Shown: one piece after another, positions 38,719 through 48,889 of the stretch
Numbering within the stretch: the first letter of the stretch is position 1
How the letters are laid out: every line of letters starts with the position of its first letter
Assembly: GCF_019745455.1 (NCBI RefSeq)
Contig: NZ_JAIETD010000041.1
Span: 62,001 to 126,000, forward strand
From: Methylobacterium sp.
GTDB lineage: Bacteria > Pseudomonadota > Alphaproteobacteria > Rhizobiales > Beijerinckiaceae
DNA length: 64,000 bases
Direction of reading: 5' to 3'
Translations under genes and position numbers: made by a program
The notes under the pieces: generated by a model
Database searches by the model: none
What the model was told of the DNA's origin: nothing
Seen by the model: the letters and a program-made list of their open reading frames with translations, nothing else

Positions 38719-39876
38719 GTGTCGCGTTTCAGTTTCACCACCACGCGCTCGATCGTCTTCGAAGCGGGCGCGAGCGCCCGGATTGCCGAGATCCTCGGGA
38801 CGACCCTCGGGAATCGCATCCTCCTCCTCACCGACGCGGCTTTGCGCGGTCTCGGCCTCCTTGAGCCGGCCCTCGCGAGCTTGCGCGCCGCCGGCATCGA
38901 TGTGGCGATCTACGACGGCGTCGATTCCGATCCGCCGGAGATCAACGTCGTCGAGGCCGTTGAGCTCGCGAAGACGCACGAAGCCACCGGAATCCTCGCG
39001 ATCGGCGGGGGCTCCCCGATGGACGTCGCCAAGCTCGTGGCCCTCACCGCGGGCAGCGGGGAGAGGCTACGGGACATCTACGGCGTCGGCTTGGCCAAGG
39101 GGCCGCGGCTCCCCCTCGTGCTCGTGCCGACCACGGCCGGGACCGGGTCCGAGGTCACGCCGATTGCGATCGTCACCACCGGGGAGGCCGAGAAGAAGGG
39201 AGTGGTCTCGCCCTGGCTGTTGCCGGACGTCGCCGTGCTGGACGCCGACCTCACCCTCGGCCTTCCGTCCCACGTGACCGCCGCCACCGGCATCGACGCG
39301 ATGGTCCACGCCATCGAGGCCTACACCTCGGCTTCACCGAACAACAATCCGATCTCGCGCGCCCTGGCCCGACAAGCCCTTCGGCTCCTCGGAGCCAATA
39401 TCAGGACCGCAACCCTGACAGGCGGCGACCGCGAGGCGCGGGGCGGGATGCTTCTCGGATCGCTTCTGGCGGGCCAGGCCTTCGCCAACTCGCCGGTCGC
39501 CGCGGTGCACGCGCTGGCCTATCCCATCGGCGGCCACTTTCACGTCCCTCACGGGTTGTCGAACGCCCTCGTCCTCCCGCATGTCCTACGCTTCAACCGC
39601 GAGGCCGTCGGAGAGGCCTATGCGGAGATCGCCGCCGACCTGTTCCCCGAACTCGCGGGACGAATTCCCTCAGAGCGCACGAAGGGGTTCATCGACGGAG
39701 TGGAGCAGCTCAGCCGGGGACTCGGCCTGCCCCACACCCTGCGTGAGGTCGGCATCGGGCCTGAAGCCCTGCCGAAGCTGGCAAGCGACGCGATGAATCA
39801 GACGCGCCTCCTCGTGAACAACCCGCGTGTTCTGACCGAACCCGACGCCCTCGCGATCTATACCGCTGCCCTGTGA
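38719..39876 (+). CDS. iron-containing alcohol dehydrogenase
   Basis: IGGGSPMDVAKL, PTTAGTGSEVTPIAIV, DAMVHAIEAYTS, HALAYPIGGHFHVPHGLSNA. Confidence 0.95.
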   Translation: MSRFSFTTTRSIVFEAGASARIAEILGTTLGNRILLLTDAALRGLGLLEPALASLRAAGIDVAIYDGVDSDPPEINVVEAVELAKTHEATGILAIGGGSPMDVAKLVALTAGSGERLRDIYGVGLAKGPRLPLVLVPTTAGTGSEVTPIAIVTTGEAEKKGVVSPWLLPDVAVLDADLTLGLPSHVTAATGIDAMVHAIEAYTSASPNNNPISRALARQALRLLGANIRTATLTGGDREARGGMLLGSLLAGQAFANSPVAAVHALAYPIGGHFHVPHGLSNALVLPHVLRFNREAVGEAYAEIAADLFPELAGRIPSERTKGFIDGVEQLSRGLGLPHTLREVGIGPEALPKLASDAMNQTRLLVNNPRVLTEPDALAIYTAAL

Positions 39877-39913
39877 TCCAACGTCGTACACAAGTGATAG
39901 CGCGTCCTTGCCG

Positions 39914-40957
39914 CTATACCGTATCTCGAGCCTCCGCGGCCTTGGCGCGGATGACGTCGGCCGCCCGCTCGACGCCGGCGCGGTCGACGTCGAGATGGGT
40001 CGTTGCGCGGATCTGGTAGCCGCCGATCGCACGCACGCGGATGTCCTCGGTGAGGCAGGCGCGGGCGAACTCGGCCGCGGTGACCCCGAGGCCTTCGACC
40101 GAGAAGCACAGGATGTTCGACTGGCCCGCCGTCGGATCGAAGGCGAGGCCTGGGAGGTCGGCGATCCGGTCGTGGAGCAGGCGGATATGGGCATTGTCGA
40201 TGCTGAGCTGTTCGACGTGATGGTCGAGGGCGTAGAGTCCTGCCGCCGCGAGTACGCCTGACTGGCGCATGGCGCCGCCGAGCCGGTACTTCCAGCGCCA
40301 GGCCTCGACGATGAACTTTTCCGAGCCGCACAGAACGGCGCCGACCGGGCAGCCGAGACCCTTGCTGAGGTCGAGCCAGACGCTGTCGAAGCCTTCCGCG
40401 TATTCGGCTGCCGGTATGCCCGTGGCGGCGACGGCGTTGAGAAGGCGGGCGCCGTCGATATGCGCTATCAATCCCTGGTCATGGGCGATGTCGCGGATGC
40501 GGCGCATGTCCTCCAGACGCCAGACCGAGCCGCCGCTGAAGCTCGTCGTCTGCTCCACCGAGACCAGCGCTGAACGCGGCGCCGTCCGCCCGGGCATGCG
40601 GATTGCCGCCTCGAAGGCCTCCGGCGTGTAGATGCCGGCGGGCGTTCGCAGGGGCGCGACTGAAACACCGCCGATGGCGGCGGCGCCCGCGGCCTCGGTG
40701 TTGTAGATGTGGGACTGGTCGTCGACGATGATCTCGTCGCCCGCTCGCGTCTGGACCAGGATCGAGACGAGGTTGCACATGGTCCCCGATGGCATGAACA
40801 CGCCGTCGGCCTGGCCGAGCAGCGCTGCGACGCGGGCGCAGAGCTCGCGCGTCGTCGGGTCATCGTTCGACTGCTCGTCGCCCACGACCGCCCGGGCCAT
40901 CGCCTCGCGCATTCCTTGTGTCGGCCGCGTCTGCGTATCGCTGTAGAGGTCGATCAT
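39914..40957 (-). CDS. ltaE: low-specificity L-threonine aldolase
   Basis: MIDLYSDTQTRPTQGMREAMARAVVGDEQ, HIDGARLLNA, WLDLSKGLGCPVGAVL (PLP lysine). Confidence 0.94.
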   Translation of the reverse strand: MIDLYSDTQTRPTQGMREAMARAVVGDEQSNDDPTTRELCARVAALLGQADGVFMPSGTMCNLVSILVQTRAGDEIIVDDQSHIYNTEAAGAAAIGGVSVAPLRTPAGIYTPEAFEAAIRMPGRTAPRSALVSVEQTTSFSGGSVWRLEDMRRIRDIAHDQGLIAHIDGARLLNAVAATGIPAAEYAEGFDSVWLDLSKGLGCPVGAVLCGSEKFIVEAWRWKYRLGGAMRQSGVLAAAGLYALDHHVEQLSIDNAHIRLLHDRIADLPGLAFDPTAGQSNILCFSVEGLGVTAAEFARACLTEDIRVRAIGGYQIRATTHLDVDRAGVERAADVIRAKAAEARDTV

Positions 40958-41182
40958 CCTGGGGTGTCCCTCGGCTCACCGGACTGGGCGTGGTTCGGGG
41001 CGGTTTAGCCGTCTCGGATCGACTGGACCATGCATCCGGTGATCCCGACTCTGCCGACGACCGACGACGAAGAGGGGCGGGACCGATCGCCGCTTCCGTG
41101 TTCCCGCTTCTGGAATACCGTATTACGTAGACGGCGACCGACAAGACAATTCGCGTGCATCAGGCTTCGAGGACGGCGACCG

Positions 41183-44128
41183 ATGGCAGTGACGGCTGAG
41201 CCTGCGACGAGCCCGCGCGCGGCGGGGCGGAAGGATGCGGGCCTCGCGAGGCGGCTCGCCGAAACACTGATGGGCGAGGTCCGCTTCGACGCCTTCACGC
41301 GCGGGCGCTACGCCACAGACGCCTCGATCTACCAGATCATGCCGGCGGGCGTGGTCTTCCCCAAGAGCAAGGCGGACATCGTCGCGACCCTGAAAGTCGC
41401 CGCCGAACACGACGTGCCGGTGATCCTGCGCGGCGGCGGCACCTCACAGAACGGCCAACCGATCGGGCGGGGCCTCGTGGTCGATTGCTCACGCCACTTC
41501 AACGGCATTCTCGCCTACGACCCGCAAGCAGGCACCATCACGGTGGAGCCCGGCATGGTGCTCGAGCACCTCAATGCGCGGGTGAAGGCCGACGGCTGGT
41601 TCTTCCCGGTGGAGCCCTCCACCTCCAGCCGCTGCACCATCGGCGGCATGGCCGGCAACAATTCCTGCGGCGCCCGCTCGCTGCGCTTCGGCAAGATGAG
41701 CGACAACGTGCTGGCCCTCGAAGCCCTGTTCCATGACGGCGAGGCGTTCGGTTTCGCCCTGATCGGCGACGACGCCTCGGGCGTGCGGGGCTCGGCGCGG
41801 GCCGAGGACCTTGCGCGCCGCATGCTGGATCTCGCGGAATCCGAGCGGGAGGAAATCCTGGCGATGTACCCGCGGGTGCAGCGCCGGGTCGGCGGCTACA
41901 ATCTCGACGCCTTGATCGAGCCGCGTCCGAACCTCGCCCATCTCCTCGTCGGCTCGGAAGGGACGCTGGCCGCGACGACGAGCGTGACGCTCAAGCTCTC
42001 GCGCCTGCCGATACACCGGGTCATGGGCGTGTGCCACTTTCCGTCCTTCCGTGCCGCGATGGAGACCACGAAGGCGATCGTCGACCTGAACCCGGTCGCG
42101 GTCGAGCTCGTCGACAACAACGTGCTGGTACTTGGTGCCGACATCCCGCTCTTCCGCACGACGCTCGCCGACATCACCCGGGGCAAGCCGAACTGCCTCC
42201 TGCTCACCGAGTTCGCCGGCGAGGATCGCGACGCGCTGATGGGCGACCTGAAGCGCCTCGACGCCTGCATGAGCGACCACGGCTTTGCGAATGCCGTCGT
42301 CGAGGTGCCCGAGCCCGCGCGGCAGCGCTCGGTCTGGGAAGTGAGGGAGGCATGCCTCAACATCATGATGTCGACGAAGGGCGACGCCAAGCCCGTCTCC
42401 TTCATCGAGGATTGCGCGGTGCCGCTGGAGCACCTCGCCGACTACACCGATGCGGTCACGGACGTGTTCACCCGGCACGGCACGCGGGGCACCTGGTACG
42501 CCCACGCCTCGGTCGGCTGCCTGCACGTCCGCCCGATCCTCGACATGAAGCAGGGCGGCGACGTCGCCAAGATGCGCTCCATCGCCGAGGAAGCCTCCGC
42601 CCTGGTGCGCCGGTTCAAGGGTTCCTATTCGGGCGAGCACGGCGACGGCATCTCGCGCTCCGAATATGTCGAGCCCCTCTTCGGCGCGCGCCTGACCCGC
42701 GCCTTCGAGGCGGTGAAGGACGGCTTCGACCCCGACAACCGCCTGAACCCGGGCAAGATCGTGCGTCCGCTCAAGATGGACGACCGCTCGCTGATGCGCT
42801 TCGCGCCGGGCTACGCCGTCACCGAGCCGGTGAAACCAGCCCTCGACTGGTCCGATTGGGGCGGCTTCGGCGGCGCCGTGGAGATGTGCAACAACAACGG
42901 CACCTGCCGGAAGCGGGTGGGCGGAGCGATGTGCCCATCCTACCGGGCGACGGGCGAGGAGCAGCACCTCACCCGCGGCCGCGCGAATTCGCTGCGGCTC
43001 GCGATCTCCGGCCAGCTCGGGCCCGAGGCCTTCACCAGCCACGAGATGAAGCGGACCCTCGATCTCTGCGTCTCCTGCAAGGCCTGCCGGCGGGAATGTC
43101 CCACGGGCGTCGACATGGCCAAGATGAAGGTCGAGTTCCTCCACCACTACCATGCCCGCCACGGGCTGCCCCTCAAGGAGCGCCTGGTCGGCGAGCTGCC
43201 GCGCTATGCCGGCTTGGCGGCCAAGCTCGCCCCGCTCCTCAACCTGCGCGACCGCGTTCCCGCCCTGGCGCGGCTGTCGGAGCGGGTGGCCGGGCTCTCG
43301 GCGCGGCGGACCCTGCCGCCCTGGCGCCGCCCCTGGCGGGAGCAGGGGGAGGCGGCGCATCCCTCCGACGTCACCGGCGATTTCCGCGACATCATCCTGT
43401 TCGGCGACACCTTCAACCGCGCCTTCGAGCGCGAGAATTTGGAGGCAGCCGAGCGGGTGCTGGTCGCGGCTGGCTACCGGCTGCACCGGGTCTTTCCGCA
43501 CCGGGGCAACCGTCCGCTCTGCTGCGGGCGGACCTATCTCGCCTCGGGCCAGACCGACCGCGCGCGCGCGGAGGCGCGCCGGACCATGGATGCCCTGCTC
43601 CCCTTCGTCCGGGCCGGGGCACGGGTCGTCGGGCTGGAGCCTTCGTGCCTCCTCACCTTCCGGGACGAGTTCGCAGCGCTCCTGCCCGGCGAGGACAGCG
43701 CCCGGCTCGCTGGTAGCAGCCTGCTCTTCGAGGAGTTGCTGGCCGCCGACCTTGCGGCCGGCCTGATCACGCTGCCCCTCGCCGATCAGGGCGGGCGCGT
43801 CGCCCACCTCCACGGCCATTGCCACCAGAAATCCTTCGGCGCGATGGGCGCGGTGGAGTCCGTCCTGCGGGGGGTGCCCGGCCTCGACGTCCGGGTCATC
43901 GAATCGAGCTGCTGCGGCATGGCCGGCGCCTTCGGCTACGGCCGCGACACGATCGACGTGTCCTTCGCCATGGCCGAGCTGTCGCTGTTCCCGGCCTTGC
44001 GGAAAGCCGGCCCGGACGACCTCGTCGTCGCCGACGGCACGAGCTGCCGGCATCAGATCCACGATGGGCTGGGCTTGCAGGCGCAGCATGTCGCGCGGGT
44101 CTTGGATGAGGCGCTGGTCGCGGCCTAG
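41183..44128 (+). CDS. FAD-binding and (Fe-S)-binding oxidoreductase (YdiJ/GlcD-GlpC fusion type, 2-hydroxyacid dehydrogenase)
   Basis: ILRGGGTSQNGQPIGRGLVVD, GNNSCGARSLRFGK, CVSCKACRRECPTGVDMAKMK, CCG motifs (LCCGRTYLASG, SSCCGMAGAFG); start chosen at ATG 41183. Confidence 0.9.
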   Translation: MAVTAEPATSPRAAGRKDAGLARRLAETLMGEVRFDAFTRGRYATDASIYQIMPAGVVFPKSKADIVATLKVAAEHDVPVILRGGGTSQNGQPIGRGLVVDCSRHFNGILAYDPQAGTITVEPGMVLEHLNARVKADGWFFPVEPSTSSRCTIGGMAGNNSCGARSLRFGKMSDNVLALEALFHDGEAFGFALIGDDASGVRGSARAEDLARRMLDLAESEREEILAMYPRVQRRVGGYNLDALIEPRPNLAHLLVGSEGTLAATTSVTLKLSRLPIHRVMGVCHFPSFRAAMETTKAIVDLNPVAVELVDNNVLVLGADIPLFRTTLADITRGKPNCLLLTEFAGEDRDALMGDLKRLDACMSDHGFANAVVEVPEPARQRSVWEVREACLNIMMSTKGDAKPVSFIEDCAVPLEHLADYTDAVTDVFTRHGTRGTWYAHASVGCLHVRPILDMKQGGDVAKMRSIAEEASALVRRFKGSYSGEHGDGISRSEYVEPLFGARLTRAFEAVKDGFDPDNRLNPGKIVRPLKMDDRSLMRFAPGYAVTEPVKPALDWSDWGGFGGAVEMCNNNGTCRKRVGGAMCPSYRATGEEQHLTRGRANSLRLAISGQLGPEAFTSHEMKRTLDLCVSCKACRRECPTGVDMAKMKVEFLHHYHARHGLPLKERLVGELPRYAGLAAKLAPLLNLRDRVPALARLSERVAGLSARRTLPPWRRPWREQGEAAHPSDVTGDFRDIILFGDTFNRAFERENLEAAERVLVAAGYRLHRVFPHRGNRPLCCGRTYLASGQTDRARAEARRTMDALLPFVRAGARVVGLEPSCLLTFRDEFAALLPGEDSARLAGSSLLFEELLAADLAAGLITLPLADQGGRVAHLHGHCHQKSFGAMGAVESVLRGVPGLDVRVIESSCCGMAGAFGYGRDTIDVSFAMAELSLFPALRKAGPDDLVVADGTSCRHQIHDGLGLQAQHVARVLDEALVAA

Positions 44129-45351
44129 GCCAGGGTCTCGCGAATGATGCCGCGCGCGAAGAAGCCGTCGATCGCCGCATCAGCGTAGCCTGCGTCCCGC
44201 AGGATCGCGCGGCTGTGCTCGCCGAGGAGCGGGGACGGGCCGTGCACGCGGCCCGGCGTGTGCGAGAACTTCACGGGAAAGCCCAGCGTCTGCACCGCGC
44301 CGATGCGGGTGTGCTCGACCTCGACGACCATCTCGCGGGCCAAGGCCTGCGGATCGCGGTGCATCGCGAGCACGTCGAGGACGGGACCGGCGGGCACGCC
44401 GCCTTCCTCCAGCCGCGTGAGCAAAGCCTCGGAGGAGTCCTGTCGAAAATGCGGGGCGAGCGCCGCCGCGAGGGCGGCCCGGTTCTCCATCCGGTCGGCA
44501 TTGCGGGCGAACCGCGGATCGTCGACCAACACCTCGGCGCCAAGCACCGTAAGCAGGCGCAGCCAGTTGGTCTGGTTGGCCGCGCCCACCGTGATCCAGC
44601 CATCGGCAGTCCGGAAGGCCTCGTAGGGGGCGTTGAGCGGATGGGCCGAGCCCATCGGGCCGGGCGCCATGCCCGTCGCCATGGCGATGGCCGATTGCCA
44701 ATAGGTCAGGGTGATGCCGGCCTCGAACAGCGAGGTATCCACCGACTGCCCCTCCCCCGTCTTCAGCCGATGGGTGTAGGCCGCGAGCACGCCCATGGCC
44801 GCGAGGATCCCGGCGGTGATGTCGGTGACCGGCGCGCCGCACTTCATCGGCGCCTCGCCCGGACCAGCGCCTGTCACGCTCATCAACCCGCTCATGCCCT
44901 GCGCCACGAGGTCGAAGCCCGGCCGCTCCGCGTAGGGGCCGCTGCGTCCGAAGCCCGAGAGCGCGCAATAGATGAGCTGCGGGAATTCGCGCTTGAGGGT
45001 GCCGTAGCCGAGCCCGAGCCGCTCCATCGTGCCGGCCCGGTAATTCTCGATCAGCACGTCGGCATCCGCCAGCAGCCGGCGCAGGATCACGACGCCTTCG
45101 GGGTTCTTGAGGTCCAGCGCGATGCCGCTCTTGCCCCGGTTCATCATCATGTAGGCGGCGCTCTCGCCCTCGATCGCGGGCGGTACCGAGCGGCGGGTGT
45201 CGTCGCCGCCCTCGATCTTCTCGACCTTGATCACCTCGGCGCCCATGTCGCCGAGCATCAGGCCGCAGACCGGCCCCGCCATGATGTGGGCGAGCTCGAT
45301 GACCCTGAGGCCGCGCAGAGGCCCCTGTTTTTCCGATGCGCTCCGCGCCAT
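44125..45351 (-). CDS. CaiB/BaiF family (class III) CoA-transferase
   Basis: GLRVIELAHIMAGPVCGLMLGDMGAEVIKVE, LDLKNPEGVVILRRLLADADVLIENYRAGTMERLGLGY. Confidence 0.96.
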   Translation of the reverse strand: MARSASEKQGPLRGLRVIELAHIMAGPVCGLMLGDMGAEVIKVEKIEGGDDTRRSVPPAIEGESAAYMMMNRGKSGIALDLKNPEGVVILRRLLADADVLIENYRAGTMERLGLGYGTLKREFPQLIYCALSGFGRSGPYAERPGFDLVAQGMSGLMSVTGAGPGEAPMKCGAPVTDITAGILAAMGVLAAYTHRLKTGEGQSVDTSLFEAGITLTYWQSAIAMATGMAPGPMGSAHPLNAPYEAFRTADGWITVGAANQTNWLRLLTVLGAEVLVDDPRFARNADRMENRAALAAALAPHFRQDSSEALLTRLEEGGVPAGPVLDVLAMHRDPQALAREMVVEVEHTRIGAVQTLGFPVKFSHTPGRVHGPSPLLGEHSRAILRDAGYADAAIDGFFARGIIRETLA

Positions 45352-45612
45352 GCTGGCCCTCGTCCGTTCTTGGCCTGCCGCGAGAGGCGCGTTTATCCTC
45401 GCGCATCCCGGTCCCAGAGTCGCCGCCTTAAGCCCTTGACGGTTCAAAACGATTGTCGAGCTTGTCCGGTCCCTTGAACCTGTGGAATTTATCATACAAG
45501 CTTGCGTTGACGGCGAGGCGAACGTCCCGGCCGGTTGCCAACGACTTCCAAAGCCTCGTACCTGTCGCATGACGATGGTGCCGAAAAGAGCACCTTTCAG
45601 AGGAAGACGCCC

Positions 45613-46599
45613 ATGAGACGCTTCGTGAAGGCGGCCGTGCTGGCCGCGGCGCTGCCGGTGGCGTCGGCCCAGGCCTGGGAACCGACGAAACCCATCGAGA
45701 TCATCGTACCGTTCCCGCCCGGCGGCTCGTCCGACCAGATGGCGCGGACGATCCAGGGCGCGATCCAGAAGAACAATCTCGTCTCGCAGCCGATCATCAT
45801 CGTGAACAAGCCGGCCGCGGCCGGCGGCGAAGCGATGCTCGACATCCAGAAATCGGCCGGCGACCCTCACAAGCTGATCACCACGTCGAGCGGCATCTAC
45901 ATGACCCCGCTCGCGACCAAGCTCCCGGTGAGCTGGAAGAACTTCACGCCTGTGGCGATGATGGCCCAGGACGCCTTCCTGCTCTGGGTGAATGCGAGCC
46001 AGCCCTACAAGACGGCCAAGGACTTCGTTGAAGCGGCCAAGACTGCGAACCCGCCTCTGAAGACCGGCGGCAACGGCTCGAAGCGCGAGGACCACCTGAT
46101 CTCCGTCACGATGGAGCAGGCGGCCGGCATCAAGATCACCTACATCCCCTACCAGGGCGGCGGGCCGTCCTCTGTCCAGCTCGCGGGCGGGCATATCGAC
46201 GCCAACATGAACAACCCGGCCGAGGAGATCGCCAATTGGCGATCCGGCGCCGTCAAGCCCCTCTGTGTGTTCTCGGACAAGCCCCTGACCTACACGCAGA
46301 AGATCACTGCCGACATGGCATGGTCCGACGTCCCGACCTGCGTGTCGCAGGGGCTCGATGTGAACTACCAGATGCTGCGCGGCATGTTCATGCCGGGCAA
46401 GGTCACGCCCGAGCAGCAGGCCTTCTATGTCGAGCTCTTCCGGAAGGTGTCCGAGACGCCCGATTGGAAGGCCTATGTCGAGCGCAACGCCCTCGTGCCC
46501 GACTTCCGCTCGGGCCAGGCCTTCGTCGAGTTCCTCACGACCGACGAGCAGAAGCACAAGGACCTGATGGGCAAGGCCGGTTTCATCGGCACCAACTGA
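45613..46599 (+). CDS. tripartite tricarboxylate transporter substrate-binding protein (TctC/BUG)
   Basis: signal peptide; KPIEIIVPFPPGGSSDQMARTI, IPYQGGGPSSVQLAGGHID. Confidence 0.95.
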   Translation: MRRFVKAAVLAAALPVASAQAWEPTKPIEIIVPFPPGGSSDQMARTIQGAIQKNNLVSQPIIIVNKPAAAGGEAMLDIQKSAGDPHKLITTSSGIYMTPLATKLPVSWKNFTPVAMMAQDAFLLWVNASQPYKTAKDFVEAAKTANPPLKTGGNGSKREDHLISVTMEQAAGIKITYIPYQGGGPSSVQLAGGHIDANMNNPAEEIANWRSGAVKPLCVFSDKPLTYTQKITADMAWSDVPTCVSQGLDVNYQMLRGMFMPGKVTPEQQAFYVELFRKVSETPDWKAYVERNALVPDFRSGQAFVEFLTTDEQKHKDLMGKAGFIGTN

Positions 46600-46654
46600 G
46601 TCCTGTCGCGGACCCGGCCCGCCGGGTCCGCCTCCTCTCTCCCCAAACGAGTTG

Positions 46655-47155
46655 ATGATGGCGGATGCCTCTGACACGGCTCCCGAGGCCGGCCTGTCGC
46701 GCCGGATCGTGGAGATCATCGTCGCCCTGATCCTGATGGCGCTCTCGGCGATGGTGCTGTGGGATTCCTACGAGCGCGGGGCGGGCTGGGACGGCGGCCC
46801 GCAGAACGGGTTCTTCCCGGCCCGGGTCGGTTGGATCCTGCTCATCGCCGCAATCGCCGCCTTCGTGAGCGCCATCCGGCGCGAGGACAGCGTCTTCGTC
46901 ACCTACGGCCAGCTTCGCCTGGTCGGCTCCGTCTTCGCGCCGCTGTTCCTCTATGTCCTCGCCATCGAGTTCCTCGGCATCTACGCCGCCTCGGCCCTGT
47001 TCATGGCCGTGTTCATGGTGATGCTCGGCGAGTTCCGGTGGTGGCAGACGCTGCTCGCGGTAATCGCCGTGCCGGTCGTCTGCTTCTGGGTGTTCGAGAT
47101 CCAGTTCCGGTTGTCCCTGCCCAAGGGGCCGGTCGAGGCGATGCTCGGCTTCTAG
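46655..47155 (+). CDS. TctB-family transporter small membrane subunit
   Basis: four-TM protein between TctC and TctA; RIVEIIVALILMALSAMVLWDSYERGAGWDGGPQNGFFPARVG. Confidence 0.92.
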   Translation: MMADASDTAPEAGLSRRIVEIIVALILMALSAMVLWDSYERGAGWDGGPQNGFFPARVGWILLIAAIAAFVSAIRREDSVFVTYGQLRLVGSVFAPLFLYVLAIEFLGIYAASALFMAVFMVMLGEFRWWQTLLAVIAVPVVCFWVFEIQFRLSLPKGPVEAMLGF

Positions 47156-47185
47156 ATCAGTCAGAAATAAGTTCAGGAAACCGCC

Positions 47186-48712
47186 ATGGACGATCTCAAC
47201 CAGCTCCTGTTGGGCTTCCAGGTCGCTTTGTCCTGGACCAACGTCATGTTCATGGTCGTCGGCGTGCTGCTCGGCATCGTCGTCGGCGTATTGCCAGGGC
47301 TCGGCGGCCCCAACGGCGTCGCGATCCTGCTGCCGCTCACCTTCGGCATGGATCCCACCTCGGCGATCATCCTGCTGTCGTCGATCTACTGGGGGGCACT
47401 GTTCGGCGGCGCCATCACGTCGATCCTGTTCAACATCCCCGGGGAGGCGTGGTCCGTCGCCACCACCTTCGACGGCTACCCGATGGCGCAGCAGGGACGA
47501 GCGGGCGAGGCGCTCACGGCGGCCTTCACCGCCTCCTTCATCGGCGCGCTCTCGGGCGTGGTCCTCATCACCTTCGTGGCGCCGCTGGTGGCGAAACTCG
47601 CCCTGCGCTTCGGGCCGGCCGAGTTCTTCGGCGTGTTCTTCCTGACGTTCTGCTCCTTCATCGGCATGGGCAAGGAGAACAAGGCCAAGATCGTCGCATC
47701 CCTGGCAATCGGGTTCCTCCTCGCCGCGGTCGGCCTCGACACCATCTCGGGCGATCTGCGCCTGACTTTCGGATCGAGCGAGCTCATCAAGGGCTTCGAC
47801 TTCCTCGTGGTCGTGATCGGCCTGTTCGGCGTCTCCGAGATTCTGCTCACCATCGAGGAGGGACTGCACTTCAAAGGAAAGAAAGCGGCGATCGATCTCA
47901 AGGTGGTGTTGCGCACCTGGGCCTCGCTGCCGCGCTACTGGGCGACCCTGATCCGCTCCTCGATCGTGGGGATGTGGATGGGCGTGACCCCGGGCGGCGC
48001 CATCGCGGCCTCCTTCATGGGCTACGGCCTCGCCAAGCGCTTCTCGCGGAACCCCGAGAATTTCGGGCGTGGCGAGATGGAGGGCGTGCTCGCACCCGAG
48101 ACCGCCGCCCATGCCGCCGGCACCTCGGCGCTGCTGCCGATGCTGGCGCTCGGCATCCCGGGCTCGGCTACCGCGGCGGTGCTGCTCGGCGGCCTGATGA
48201 TCTGGGGCCTCCAGCCCGGCCCGCTCCTGTTCATCGAGAACAAGGAGTTCGTCTGGGGCCTGATCGCCTCGATGTATCTCGGCAACATCGCAGGGCTGCT
48301 GATCGTGCTCGCCACCGTGCCGGTCTTCGCCGCGATCATGCGCATTCCGTTCGCGCTGGTGGCGCCGATCATCCTGATCGTCTGCGCCATCGGCGCCTAC
48401 ACGGTGGAATCCTCGCGCTTCGACATCTGGCTGATGCTGATCTTCGGTGTCATCGGCTACGTCTTCAAGAAGCTCGATTATCCGCTCGCGCCACTCGTCC
48501 TTGCCATCGTGCTCGGCGACCGCGCGGAGGACGCTTTCCGGCAGGCGCTCCTCGGCTCGGGCGGCAACCTCTCGGTCTTCTTCTCGAACGGACTCGTCTC
48601 GACCCTGATGGTGATGGGGCTGCTGCTGCTGTTCTGGGGACCGCTCAGCGCTGGCCGCCGCCTCGTCATGCGCAAGGTGACACCGACACGTTCGGCGCCG
48701 GCCTCATCCTGA
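47186..48712 (+). CDS. TctA-family transporter large membrane subunit
   Basis: GVLLGIVVGVLPGLGGPNGVAILLPLTFGMDPTSAIILLSSIYWGALFGGAITSILFNIPGE. Confidence 0.97.
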   Translation: MDDLNQLLLGFQVALSWTNVMFMVVGVLLGIVVGVLPGLGGPNGVAILLPLTFGMDPTSAIILLSSIYWGALFGGAITSILFNIPGEAWSVATTFDGYPMAQQGRAGEALTAAFTASFIGALSGVVLITFVAPLVAKLALRFGPAEFFGVFFLTFCSFIGMGKENKAKIVASLAIGFLLAAVGLDTISGDLRLTFGSSELIKGFDFLVVVIGLFGVSEILLTIEEGLHFKGKKAAIDLKVVLRTWASLPRYWATLIRSSIVGMWMGVTPGGAIAASFMGYGLAKRFSRNPENFGRGEMEGVLAPETAAHAAGTSALLPMLALGIPGSATAAVLLGGLMIWGLQPGPLLFIENKEFVWGLIASMYLGNIAGLLIVLATVPVFAAIMRIPFALVAPIILIVCAIGAYTVESSRFDIWLMLIFGVIGYVFKKLDYPLAPLVLAIVLGDRAEDAFRQALLGSGGNLSVFFSNGLVSTLMVMGLLLLFWGPLSAGRRLVMRKVTPTRSAPASS

Positions 48713-48813
48713 GGCGGGCTGACCGGCCGTGAAAACCGCTGAAGACGAGAACCGCGAGGGATGAGCCGCCGTACGGCCGGACACCGCTGAACCGCACGTT
48801 TTCGGGGGCTGCC

Positions 48814-48889
48814 TGGTGGAGCTGAGCGGGATCGAACCGCTGACCTCCGCAGTGCGATTGCGGCGCTCTCCCATCTGAGCTACAGCCCC
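48814..48889 (-). tRNA. tRNA-Ala (anticodon CGC)
   Basis: reverse complement GGGGCTGTAGCTCAGATGGGAGAGCGCCGCAATCGCACTGCGGAGGTCAGCGGTTCGATCCCGCTCAGCTCCACCA folds as cloverleaf; G3:U70 pair; encoded CCA. Confidence 0.97.

Noticed and set aside
41489-44089. 866-aa antisense ORF opposite the FAD/Fe-S dehydrogenase
   Set aside because: Shadow frame of a strongly supported gene; no recognisable motifs
45352-45612. GntR/LysR operator in the CoA-transferase-tctC divergent region
   Set aside because: Only short fragments (TTATCATACAAG, CAAGCTTG) with no clear dyad and no regulator gene nearby
44125-46719. 864-aa version of the CoA-transferase ORF
   Set aside because: The N-terminal ~450 aa are antisense to tctC; family alignment starts at MARSASEKQGPLRGLRVIEL (ATG at 45351)
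48814-48889. tRNA-Ala as an integrative element attachment site
   Set aside because: No integrase, no duplicated tRNA 3' end noticed; neighbours are chromosomal core genes
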